From an uncultured Bacteroidota bacterium (lineage in GTDB: Bacteria > Bacteroidota > Bacteroidia > Chitinophagales > Chitinophagaceae): a DNA stretch of 5,206 nucleotides. The stretch covers positions 1 to 5,206 of the forward strand of contig CAIVKT010000198.1 of NCBI GenBank assembly GCA_903906615.1. The letters are read 5' to 3'. Positions 1 through 5,206 of this stretch are shown here, piece by piece (within the stretch, counting starts at the first letter, position 1; every line of letters begins with the position of its first letter). The position numbers were made by a program, and so were the translations under genes. The notes under the pieces were generated by a model. The model was not told the DNA's origin. It searched no databases and saw only the letters and a program-made list of their open reading frames with translations.

Positions 1-464
1 GTGATCACATCCAGTATTCGGGCATGCAGCTCTTTCGCCGGTGCATCAGGGGGTAAAGATTGTGCAATCCGGTTCACCATGTTCAGTTCCTGCTCTTTTA
101 CGCCTTTTACTGTTTCCCATACATTTTTGGATACGTAGATCTGCTGCGAGAGGTTGTGCTCAAATTCTGTGCGTATGGTAAAGGTAATGGCCATTTGCAG
201 ATCGCGGACGGTCATAGAGGAGTCGTACACACGGGTGATGAGCTGGCGGGGGCTGATGCGCTCAATGAACAGCACCATCCTTTCATAAGCCTGCAAACGG
301 AGGCGAAGGGTAACATCCTGCGCGTCCTGGAAGATAGCCAGTTGCTTTCGCTGCGTTTGCGAAACAAGAAATTTTTTAACAATAAGATAGCTGGACGCTA
401 AAACGACCAATGCCGGTATAGTGTATTTGCATATCTCTAATAATGTGAGTGTTATATTATCCAT
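1..464 (-). CDS. Membrane-anchored protein of unknown function (partial, C-terminus outside window)
   Basis: Translating the minus strand from the ATG at 464-462 gives 154 residues with no stop before the window edge, so the C-terminus is missing. Residues 1-12 are short and presumably outside the cytoplasm. Residues about 14-30 (IPALVVLASSYLIV) form one membrane segment, followed by a basic stretch (KKFL, QRKQ) that suggests the rest is cytoplasmic. The remainder is mostly predicted helical and charged; segments such as LQAYERMVLFIERISP (58-73) and FEHNLSQQIYVSKNVW (101-116) resemble, from memory, a conserved uncharacterised Bacteroidota family of roughly 170-180 residues. I see no catalytic motif and assign no function. 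It is transcribed away from the 538-924 gene, with 73 bp between their starts. A TAnnTTTG box ends only 6 nt before the start codon, so the mRNA may be leaderless or nearly so. The reading frame is secure, the identity is not. Confidence 0.8.
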   Translation of the reverse strand, partial: MDNITLTLLEICKYTIPALVVLASSYLIVKKFLVSQTQRKQLAIFQDAQDVTLRLRLQAYERMVLFIERISPRQLITRVYDSSMTVRDLQMAITFTIRTEFEHNLSQQIYVSKNVWETVKGVKEQELNMVNRIAQSLPPDAPAKELHARILDVI

Positions 465-470
465 AGTGTG

Positions 471-478
471 CAAAAATA
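471..478 (-). promoter_or_regulatory. Putative Bacteroidota -7 promoter box for the 1-464 gene
   Basis: The minus strand reads TATTTTTG, an exact match to the Bacteroidota sigma-A -7 consensus TAnnTTTG, ending 6 nt before the ATG. No convincing -33 TTG lies at the usual 19-21 bp upstream. A palindromic AACGTT lies 3 nt further upstream (482-487); the same arrangement occurs before the histidine kinase gene. If used, transcription would begin at or within a few bases of the start codon. Confidence 0.45.
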
Positions 479-537
479 AGGAACGTTGATAAAGTGTGTG
501 GCATAATTTTTAGTACACTTAGCAAAAACGAATTTTT

Positions 538-924
538 ATGATCATGCGCATTAAAAAGACTGAAGCTGCTAAACAAGAGATACCGGCCATGAATACCCTC
601 ACCGAGCGGGTGAACAAGATGACACAAAATGGCTATACTGATAATATGAAGGTAACTAAAGACGGTCTTTATTCCACCGAAAAGGATAAAACATATGCAC
701 CTAATGAAATTACCATTATAGACTTCTTCCGTTTCGAAGGCCAGTCGGACCCTGCTGACAACGCTATACTATATGTAATCGAAACAGAAGATGGGTGCAA
801 AGGAATGCTTATAGACTCATATGGTGCATATGCCGATGAACATATCAACAAATTCATCAGGGAGGTAGAGGGCATCAATAAAAAAGACAGCCCCAGCAAC
901 GCGCCACGAGATAGTGCAGCTTAA
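538..924 (+). CDS. Small conserved Bacteroidota protein (family often labelled 'phosphoribosylpyrophosphate synthetase'); function unknown
   Basis: This 128-residue protein has a core from about residue 18 to 115. Its landmarks are MNTLTERVNKMTQNGYTDN at the start, then the IIDFFRFEGQSDPADNAILYVIE segment (about 70-92) and GCKGMLIDSYGAYAD (about 96-110). From memory these match a family of about 100 residues, widespread in Bacteroidota, that databases often name phosphoribosylpyrophosphate synthetase. The protein is far shorter than real PRPP synthetase (about 310 residues) and shows no PRPP-binding loop, so that name should not be taken as function. There is no signal peptide or membrane segment, so it is probably cytoplasmic. 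The start is uncertain: ATG at 538, 544 or 589. The family core begins at the 589 ATG, which has a purine-rich AAGAGA about 8 nt upstream, so residues 1-17 may be an over-extension. Its stop overlaps the stop of the convergent kinase gene by 4 bp. Confidence 0.8.
   Translation: MIMRIKKTEAAKQEIPAMNTLTERVNKMTQNGYTDNMKVTKDGLYSTEKDKTYAPNEITIIDFFRFEGQSDPADNAILYVIETEDGCKGMLIDSYGAYADEHINKFIREVEGINKKDSPSNAPRDSAA
921..924. other. Shared TTAA stop-codon overlap of convergent genes
   Basis: The plus-strand TAA at 922-924 and the minus-strand TAA (plus TTA at 921-923) share the palindrome TTAA. The two convergent genes therefore have no intergenic space. I see no stem with a T-run at this junction, so each transcript probably continues into the other gene as antisense. 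Confidence 0.9.
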
Positions 925-2315
925 TCCTCAGCGGGGAAGAACAATTTGAATTGCGCGCCCATATTCAGTTCGCCATGTGCCATCATATATCCTTCATGGT
1001 TGGCCATGATTCGCTGGCAAATGGCCAACCCTATACCCTTTCCTTCATAATCAGACTGCTGGTTGTGCAGCCGCTGAAATATCCTGAATATCTTATCAAT
1101 GTATTTGTCATCGAAGCCGATGCCATTATCCGAACAAGTGATCCTGTAAAATTTGCGGTGGAGCAGGTTGGGGTTAATCGCCGAGAGCTCATGCCCGTTA
1201 ATTTTTTCGCAGGTAATAGTGATCATTGGGTTCACGCCCTCGCGGGTGAACTTCAATGAATTGTCGAGGAGGGCAGTAAATAATATTTTTAACTGGTTAT
1301 CATATCCTTCAATTATAGGTAGTTGCTGCACCTGCACATGGGCAGCTTTTTCCTTTATCTTGTCATTAAGATCAATGAGGATGTACTGGAGCATCCTATT
1401 AATATCGGCAGGCAGCTTTTCTTCCTCTGTTTTGGTAAGGTTGGTGAGACTGATGAGGTCTGAGATCAGCAGCTGCATTCGGTTTGCCGAGTGATTGATA
1501 CGTTCTAATGTGTATTCATTTTCTTTATCAATGGCGCCTTTTTTCTGGTACAGCATCATGTTACTGAACACTTGTATCTTTCTCAATGGTTCCTGCAGAT
1601 CATGCGAAGCAGCATAGGCTATCTCCTCCAGTTCGCTATGCGATCTTCTGAGGTCAATGATCTTAGACTTCAGCTCTTCCTGGAACTTCATCCTGCCCCG
1701 CAGCTCCTTGATCATTATAGCAAAGAGTATGAGTGTAACAAAGCAAAATACGAAGAGTAGGTACTTTAATGTAGTAGTAGTAAGTTTCTGGTAAAATTCC
1801 TGGTTTTTGAAATTAGCAGCAAGCAGCGCGTTTTGTGATTGGTGTATATCCCTGAGCCGGCGAGAAATGTCGAGCATGACCTTGCGGCCATCAAAATAAT
1901 AAGAAGACGGGGTTACCATTTTTGCTGAATCGGCATATGCTATGTTTTGCCGGGCATAATTGATGCGCAAGGCTATATCACCCTTGATAATGGTAAGCGC
2001 TGTGGTTGCGGCTTTGTTATCTTTAAGTAATATTTCCAGCTTCTTTACATACGGCTGTACACTGTCAATAGCATTATTAAGAAACCTGAGATAAATGGTA
2101 TCGCGGGTAAGAATATAGCCACGTTCTGTTCTGTCCATATCCTTCATGCACCCCTCGGTCTTGTACAGTTCATCGATAACTGTATGCGTTTGGTCTACAA
2201 GGTCAGAGTAAGTAGTGAAGGTAGTGAAGCGCTCCATAGAATACAGCGAGAGCGCTACCATGGAGGCAAACGAAATGCAAAATGCGATGATAAAAAACAG
2301 TAGCCTCCTCTTCAT
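921..2315 (-). CDS. Sensor histidine kinase with CHASE3-like periplasmic domain
   Basis: This is a complete 464-residue membrane histidine kinase that would autophosphorylate and pass phosphate to a response regulator. TM1 spans about residues 5-24 and TM2 about 184-202. Between them lies a helical periplasmic domain with a CHASE3-like signature, RTERGYILTRD (62-72). A short linker or coiled coil (about 205-232) leads to HisKA: the H-box SHDLQEPLRK has the phosphoacceptor His238. The HATPase domain is intact: N-box LLDNSLKF with Asn352, G1 box DNGIGF (396-401), F-box IFRIFQRLH (409-417) and G2 box GKGIGLAICQRI (425-436). There is no fused receiver domain, so the partner is encoded separately. 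The gene is divergent from rpoN, and an NtrC-type regulator follows rpoN; pairing with that regulator is plausible but unproven. The start at 2315 is followed at once by basic MKRR and then TM1, as expected for a membrane-inserted N-terminus. The ligand cannot be read from the sequence. Confidence 0.95.
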   Translation of the reverse strand: MKRRLLFFIIAFCISFASMVALSLYSMERFTTFTTYSDLVDQTHTVIDELYKTEGCMKDMDRTERGYILTRDTIYLRFLNNAIDSVQPYVKKLEILLKDNKAATTALTIIKGDIALRINYARQNIAYADSAKMVTPSSYYFDGRKVMLDISRRLRDIHQSQNALLAANFKNQEFYQKLTTTTLKYLLFVFCFVTLILFAIMIKELRGRMKFQEELKSKIIDLRRSHSELEEIAYAASHDLQEPLRKIQVFSNMMLYQKKGAIDKENEYTLERINHSANRMQLLISDLISLTNLTKTEEEKLPADINRMLQYILIDLNDKIKEKAAHVQVQQLPIIEGYDNQLKILFTALLDNSLKFTREGVNPMITITCEKINGHELSAINPNLLHRKFYRITCSDNGIGFDDKYIDKIFRIFQRLHNQQSDYEGKGIGLAICQRIMANHEGYMMAHGELNMGAQFKLFFPAED

Positions 2316-2322
2316 TGGTTTT

Positions 2323-2330
2323 CAAATCTA
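2323..2330 (-). promoter_or_regulatory. Putative -7 box immediately before the kinase gene
   Basis: The minus strand reads TAGATTTG, an exact TAnnTTTG match ending 7 nt before the kinase ATG at 2315. No good -33 TTG lies at the expected distance. It overlaps an inverted repeat at 2327-2341 that could serve as an operator. It competes with the upstream box at 2362-2369 as the real promoter, and which one is used cannot be told from sequence alone. Confidence 0.35.
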
Positions 2331-2341
2331 CATTTTGTAGA
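2327..2341. repeat. Perfect inverted repeat TCTACA-N3-TGTAGA
   Basis: The 6-bp arms (2327-2332 and 2336-2341) are exact reverse complements around a 3-nt spacer. The repeat overlaps the putative -7 box and ends 11 nt before the kinase start on the minus strand. It could be an operator or a small leader hairpin. At this size in AT-rich DNA it may also be chance. Confidence 0.4.
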
Positions 2342-2361
2342 ACAAATTCCTCATGGTTCGT

Positions 2362-2377
2362 AAAAAATAAGAACGTT
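2362..2377 (-). promoter_or_regulatory. Alternative upstream promoter element of the kinase gene
   Basis: Read on the minus strand, AACGTT (2377-2372) is followed after 2 nt by TATTTTTT (2369-2362), a TAnnTTTG box with its final G changed. The same AACGTT plus TATTTTT arrangement precedes the minus-strand gene at 1-464, with a 3-nt gap there. Initiation here would give a leader of about 40 nt that includes a short ORF. Confidence 0.35.
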
Positions 2378-2481
2378 AAAGATAACCTTAAAAATATATT
2401 ACAATAAAAAAACAACGTAAAACAAGTTTCTATCAATACAAAATAGATATCTAAAATAAATATTGTTTAGCAATAGTAGTT

Positions 2482-2497
2482 TGGCTTCAAGGTTGCC
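2482..2497 (+). promoter_or_regulatory. Sigma-54-type -24/-12 promoter upstream of rpoN
   Basis: The sequence TGGCTTCAAGGTTGCC matches the sigma-54 consensus TGGCAC-N5-TTGCW at TGGC and TTGC with the exact 7-nt gap. The invariant GG (2483-2484) and GC (2495-2496) are separated by exactly 10 nt. Mismatches are TT in place of AC after TGGC, and C in place of A/T after TTGC. Transcription would start near 2507-2509, leaving a leader of about 19 nt before the rpoN ATG. The opposite strand also has GG-N10-GC, because the site is flanked by GGC and GCC, but lacks the surrounding T residues, so the plus orientation is favoured. Confidence 0.55.
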
Positions 2498-2526
2498 TTA
2501 TAGAAGACAAACTCAACCACTATACT

Positions 2527-3942
2527 ATGATCGCTCAACAACAAACGCAACGCCAACAGCTCAAGATACTTCCACAGCAGATACAATTATTGAACCTGTA
2601 TTTCCTCAACTCGCTGGAACTGCAACAGCGCATAAAGAATGAACTGGAAGAAAATCCCTTTCTTGATGCCAACGAAGAAAAGCCCGAAGACGCTGATACA
2701 AAGCTATCAAAGGACTCCGAACAGGATTTTCATGACTGGGAAGAATCTATGTACGAAGACAGGCCCGACTATAAATCAGACTATCAAAATTATTTTGATA
2801 CTGAAGTAGCGCCCAATGCGCCTATCGTAAACATTGCCACATTCAAAGAAGAAGCAAAAACACAACTGAACCTGCTGAACCTGAATGACGAAGACAGATC
2901 AACAGCGGCTTACCTGATAGATATACTTAGCCCACAAGGGTTGATGGATATTCCGCTGGAAGAAGTAGCTGATGATATGTCTTTCCACTTTCAGACCGTT
3001 GTGGATGCCGAAAGAGTAAACAGGGGCCTTGCTATAGTACAATCTCTGGAACCAACGGGCATAGGTGCCTGCAATATCAAAGAATGCCTGCTGCTGCAAC
3101 TCAAATCTATGGACCAGGACAGGCAAGAAGTAAGGTGCGCTATATCGCTGCTGGAACATCATTATAACGACCTCATCCACCGCCAGTTTGAAAAGCTGCA
3201 CCACACGATGAAGATCAATGACGACCAGTTGAAGAATGTACTGAACCTGATAGGGAGCCTCAAATTTTATCCTGTTACAGAAACTGCACAGCACGACCCT
3301 AAAAACACCATTATTCCCGACTTCATTATCACCAGCTATGGCGATAACATACAGGTTAATTTATATTCATCCCGTTCGGGTTCTGTGTTTGTGAACCAAT
3401 CTTTATATGACCAGCTTGCCGGCCAGATCAGCAATAAAGACCGCATGGCAAATCAGTACGTGAAGAGCAAACTGAGTAGCGCCTTGTGGTTTGTAAATGC
3501 TGTGAAACAAAGAGAAGATACTATGCTGCGCATCATGCGCTGTATCGCAGATATGCAGTACGATTACTTTATTGACGGCGACATACGCCAGTTGAAACCA
3601 ATGGTGCTGCGCAATGTATCAGACGAAACGGGGCTGGACATATCTACTATTTCCCGGATAACGAGCAATAAATATGCCGCAACACCATTTGGCCTGGTGT
3701 ACCTCAAAGACCTGTTCAGCGAAGGTATAGCAGACAAGAAAGGTGAAGTGATCAGTAATAAAGTGATACAATCCGTGATCGGCGAAGCAATAGGGTCAGA
3801 AGACAAAAAACACCCTTATACCGACCAGCAGTTAGTGAACTTCCTGGTTGCCAAAGGGTATAACATAGCCAGGCGTACTGTCGCAAAATATAGGGAACAA
3901 ATGCATATACCTATTGCGCAGGTAAGGGCGGTATGGGCGTGA
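2527..3942 (+). CDS. rpoN: RNA polymerase sigma-54 factor (RpoN)
   Basis: This complete 471-residue sigma-54 directs RNA polymerase to -24/-12 promoters and needs an AAA+ activator for open-complex formation. Region I (about 1-46) is Gln/Leu-rich, with LPQQIQLLNL and ELQQRIKNELEENPFL, the activator-responsive part. Region II (about 47-98) is a strongly acidic linker. The core-binding domain begins near residue 105 and includes LEPTGIGACNIKECLLLQL (174-192); the equivalent in many homologues reads GVGARD, so the CN is a divergence. The helix-turn-helix region (about 366-400) contains DISTISRITSNKYAATPFG. The RpoN box ARRTVAKYRE (448-457), which contacts the -24 element, is fully intact. Length is typical for the family. 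No Shine-Dalgarno sequence is evident, as is normal in Bacteroidota. A -24/-12 element lies 30 bp upstream, suggesting autoregulation, and a strong terminator follows the stop by 9 bp. Confidence 0.98.
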   Translation: MIAQQQTQRQQLKILPQQIQLLNLYFLNSLELQQRIKNELEENPFLDANEEKPEDADTKLSKDSEQDFHDWEESMYEDRPDYKSDYQNYFDTEVAPNAPIVNIATFKEEAKTQLNLLNLNDEDRSTAAYLIDILSPQGLMDIPLEEVADDMSFHFQTVVDAERVNRGLAIVQSLEPTGIGACNIKECLLLQLKSMDQDRQEVRCAISLLEHHYNDLIHRQFEKLHHTMKINDDQLKNVLNLIGSLKFYPVTETAQHDPKNTIIPDFIITSYGDNIQVNLYSSRSGSVFVNQSLYDQLAGQISNKDRMANQYVKSKLSSALWFVNAVKQREDTMLRIMRCIADMQYDYFIDGDIRQLKPMVLRNVSDETGLDISTISRITSNKYAATPFGLVYLKDLFSEGIADKKGEVISNKVIQSVIGEAIGSEDKKHPYTDQQLVNFLVAKGYNIARRTVAKYREQMHIPIAQVRAVWA

Positions 3943-3951
3943 TGATATCAG

Positions 3952-3990
3952 AATACTGCGCCGATTCATACACGGCGCAGTATTTTAGTT
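3952..3990 (+). terminator. Intrinsic terminator after rpoN
   Basis: The arms 3952-3963 and 3973-3984 pair perfectly over 12 bp, with a GC-rich core (CTGCGCCG) and a 9-nt loop. The right arm runs into TATTTTAGTTT, supplying the U-rich tail. It begins 9 bp after the rpoN stop codon and reads in the rpoN direction only, since the other strand lacks a T-run. It separates rpoN transcription from the regulator gene downstream. Confidence 0.9.
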
Positions 3991-4020
3991 TAGCCACTAT
4001 CTGCTCTGCGATTTATTGAT

Positions 4021-4028
4021 TATATTTG
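4021..4028 (+). promoter_or_regulatory. Putative -7 box of the NtrC-type regulator gene
   Basis: TATATTTG is an exact match to the Bacteroidota -7 consensus TAnnTTTG. It lies 17 nt before the ATG at 4046 and just downstream of the rpoN terminator, so the regulator probably has its own housekeeping promoter with a leader of roughly 10-13 nt. The -33 element is not clear. No GG-N10-GC sigma-54 site was seen in 3943-4045. Confidence 0.5.
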
Positions 4029-4045
4029 AAAACACACACCACCAT

Positions 4046-5206
4046 ATGCATAAAATATTAGTAGTTGACGATGACCATGACATGTGCCTGTTACTTACCC
4101 GCTACCTTACGAGGAACGGGTATTTCGTTTCGAGTGCAAATAGTGGACAAGGCGCGATAGAATGGATGAAGAAGAACTCCCCTGAACTTGTATTATGCGA
4201 TTTCAGGCTGGATGATATGACCGGTACTGAACTGCTGGGCAAGATAAAAGAACTGCACCCTGCCGCCGCCGTGATCATCATTACCGGATACAGCGATGTG
4301 AAGGATGCGGTAGAAGTAATGAAATTGGGCGCCTATGATTATGTGACCAAGCCGCTATACCCCGAAGAGATATTGCTGACCATAAAGAAAGCGCTCGCCG
4401 AGGAACCAAAGGACAGCAATGCCCCCAAGCCGCTGATCAGTAAATCGAATAGCAATACTGCCGCCTCAAAAAGCATGAGTGACGGCAAGTATATCTTTGG
4501 CAACAGCCCTGAATTTGCAACCATACTGAAGCAGATAGAGCTGGTGTCTCCCACCAACTTCAGCGTGATCATATACGGCGAAAGCGGCAGCGGCAAGGAG
4601 GCCATAGCCCACCAGATACACCAGAAGAGCAAGCGGGCCAATAAGCCATTTGTGGCTATTGATTGCGGTGCCCTGTCTAAAGAACTGGCAGGGAGCGAGC
4701 TCTTCGGGCATGAGAAAGGTTCTTTTACCGGGGCGCTCAACCAAAAGATAGGCAGCTTTGAGTTGGCAAATGAAGGAACGATATTCCTGGATGAAATAGG
4801 CAACCTGTCTTACGATATACAGGTATCGCTGCTTCGAGTGGTGCAAGAGCGCAAGCTGCGCCGTGTGGGTGGCGTGAAGGATATAGAACTGGATGTGCGC
4901 ATCATCATAGCCAGCAATGAGAAGCTGTGGGATGCGGCAAGGTCAGGCAAATTCAGGGAAGACCTTTATCACAGGTTCAATGAGTTCAGCATTGATGTGC
5001 CTTCGCTGCGCGAGCGCAAAGGCGATATCATGCTGTTTGCCAACCATTTCCTGCAGGTGACCAATAAAGAATTGGAAAAGAATGTAAAGGGCTTTACCAA
5101 AGAAGTGGAAGATGTGCTGGAAAATTACATCTGGTACGGTAACCTGCGTGAGCTGAAAAACGTCATCAAGCGGGCTACCCTGTTATCTGATGGCGACCTG
5201 ATAGAA
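4046..5206 (+). CDS. NtrC-family sigma-54-dependent response regulator (partial, C-terminus outside window)
   Basis: The 387 residues present stay open to the window edge. The receiver domain (about 1-118) has the acidic pocket Asp8/Asp9, phosphoacceptor Asp52 (LCDFRLDDMTG), Thr80 and Lys102 (TKP). A polar Ser/Asn/Lys-rich linker (about 119-146) leads to an AAA+ domain. This has Walker A GESGSGKE (178-185), the sigma-54-contacting loop as GSFTGA (225-230; the classic form is GAFTGA), Walker B TIFLDE (245-250), and the arginine-finger region FREDLYHRF with Arg304 and Arg310. Sensor II reads WYGNLREL (363-370), where WPGNVREL is common. The usual C-terminal Fis-type DNA-binding domain lies beyond the window. 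When phosphorylated it should form a ring ATPase that remodels sigma-54 polymerase. Its position directly after rpoN fits this role, and the nearby histidine kinase is a candidate phosphodonor. The start at 4046 gives a standard receiver N-terminus (MHKILVVDDD). Confidence 0.96.
   Translation, partial: MHKILVVDDDHDMCLLLTRYLTRNGYFVSSANSGQGAIEWMKKNSPELVLCDFRLDDMTGTELLGKIKELHPAAAVIIITGYSDVKDAVEVMKLGAYDYVTKPLYPEEILLTIKKALAEEPKDSNAPKPLISKSNSNTAASKSMSDGKYIFGNSPEFATILKQIELVSPTNFSVIIYGESGSGKEAIAHQIHQKSKRANKPFVAIDCGALSKELAGSELFGHEKGSFTGALNQKIGSFELANEGTIFLDEIGNLSYDIQVSLLRVVQERKLRRVGGVKDIELDVRIIIASNEKLWDAARSGKFREDLYHRFNEFSIDVPSLRERKGDIMLFANHFLQVTNKELEKNVKGFTKEVEDVLENYIWYGNLRELKNVIKRATLLSDGDLIE

Larger units (their letters stand above)
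2316..2526. promoter_or_regulatory. Divergent intergenic control region between the kinase gene and rpoN
   Basis: This 211-bp, strongly AT-rich region separates two divergent starts. From the kinase side it holds a -7 box at 2323-2330, an inverted repeat at 2327-2341, an 8-codon leader ORF at 2328-2354, and a second -7-like box at 2362-2369 with AACGTT at 2372-2377. Near rpoN it holds a 10-bp perfect palindrome TAGATATCTA (2444-2453), a small hairpin TATTG-N5-CAATA (2461-2475) and a sigma-54-type -24/-12 element (2482-2497). No other gene is visible in it. Confidence 0.7.

Noticed and set aside
60..401. Plus-strand open frame opposite the first gene
   Set aside because: The minus strand gives a coherent protein with a membrane segment, a start just after a -7 box and a plausible family resemblance. 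The plus frame is its shadow.
504..511. TAATTTTT as a -7 box for the 538-924 gene
   Set aside because: It differs from TAnnTTTG at the final G, and the nearest TTG (486-488) is only 15 nt upstream. It is too weak in AT-rich DNA to annotate.
499..514. TGGCA followed by TTTTTAG as a possible sigma-54 promoter for the 538-924 gene
   Set aside because: The -24 half fits, but at the correct spacing the -12 position reads AG, not the near-invariant GC, so the site fails the core rule.
538..924. A real PRPP synthetase assignment for this gene
   Set aside because: The protein is about one third of the enzyme's length and lacks a visible PRPP-binding loop or ATP-binding motifs.
951..1760. Plus-strand open frames inside the kinase gene
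   Set aside because: They lie opposite the HisKA and HATPase coding sequence, and their translations show no recognisable domains.
2203..2436. Minus-strand open frame overlapping the kinase N-terminus and the intergenic region
   Set aside because: It is out of frame with the kinase, whose start at 2315 gives a proper MKRR plus membrane-helix N-terminus. The alternative frame runs through AT-rich promoter DNA.
4339..4846. Long open frames on the minus strand opposite the AAA+ domain of the regulator
   Set aside because: The plus strand encodes an unbroken NtrC-type protein with all motifs. The opposite frames have low-complexity, non-homologous translations and are shadows of it.

Overview
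The window looks like a core chromosomal segment of a member of the Bacteroidota, probably Chitinophagia or Sphingobacteriia. The evidence is AT-rich intergenic DNA, TAnnTTTG-type -7 boxes just before several starts, no clear Shine-Dalgarno sequences, and small proteins typical of that phylum. The lineage is inferred from these features, because no search could be run.

Layout from left to right: (1) 1-464, minus strand, the N-terminal part of a membrane-anchored protein of unknown function, cut by the window edge. (2) 538-924, plus strand, a small conserved protein of the Bacteroidota family often labelled 'phosphoribosylpyrophosphate synthetase', although it is not that enzyme by length or motifs. 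(3) 921-2315, minus strand, a complete two-TM sensor histidine kinase with a CHASE3-like periplasmic domain; its stop codon shares a TTAA palindrome with the stop of gene 2. (4) 2316-2526, a 211-bp divergent regulatory region. (5) 2527-3942, plus strand, complete rpoN (sigma-54), followed by a perfect 12-bp-stem terminator. (6) 4046 to the window end, plus strand, an NtrC-type response regulator (receiver plus AAA+ sigma-54 activator) whose C-terminus lies outside the window.

The main theme is sigma-54 control. A histidine kinase, sigma-54 itself and a sigma-54-dependent response regulator are adjacent. A well-matching -24/-12 element (GG-N10-GC, within TGGC-N7-TTGC) lies 30 bp before the rpoN start, so rpoN may be transcribed by its own sigma factor. 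That would form a feedback loop needing an enhancer-binding activator, perhaps the one encoded next door. The kinase-to-regulator pairing and the loop are inference; the motifs are read directly from the sequence. No mobile element, CRISPR array, tRNA, rRNA or sign of recent transfer was seen.
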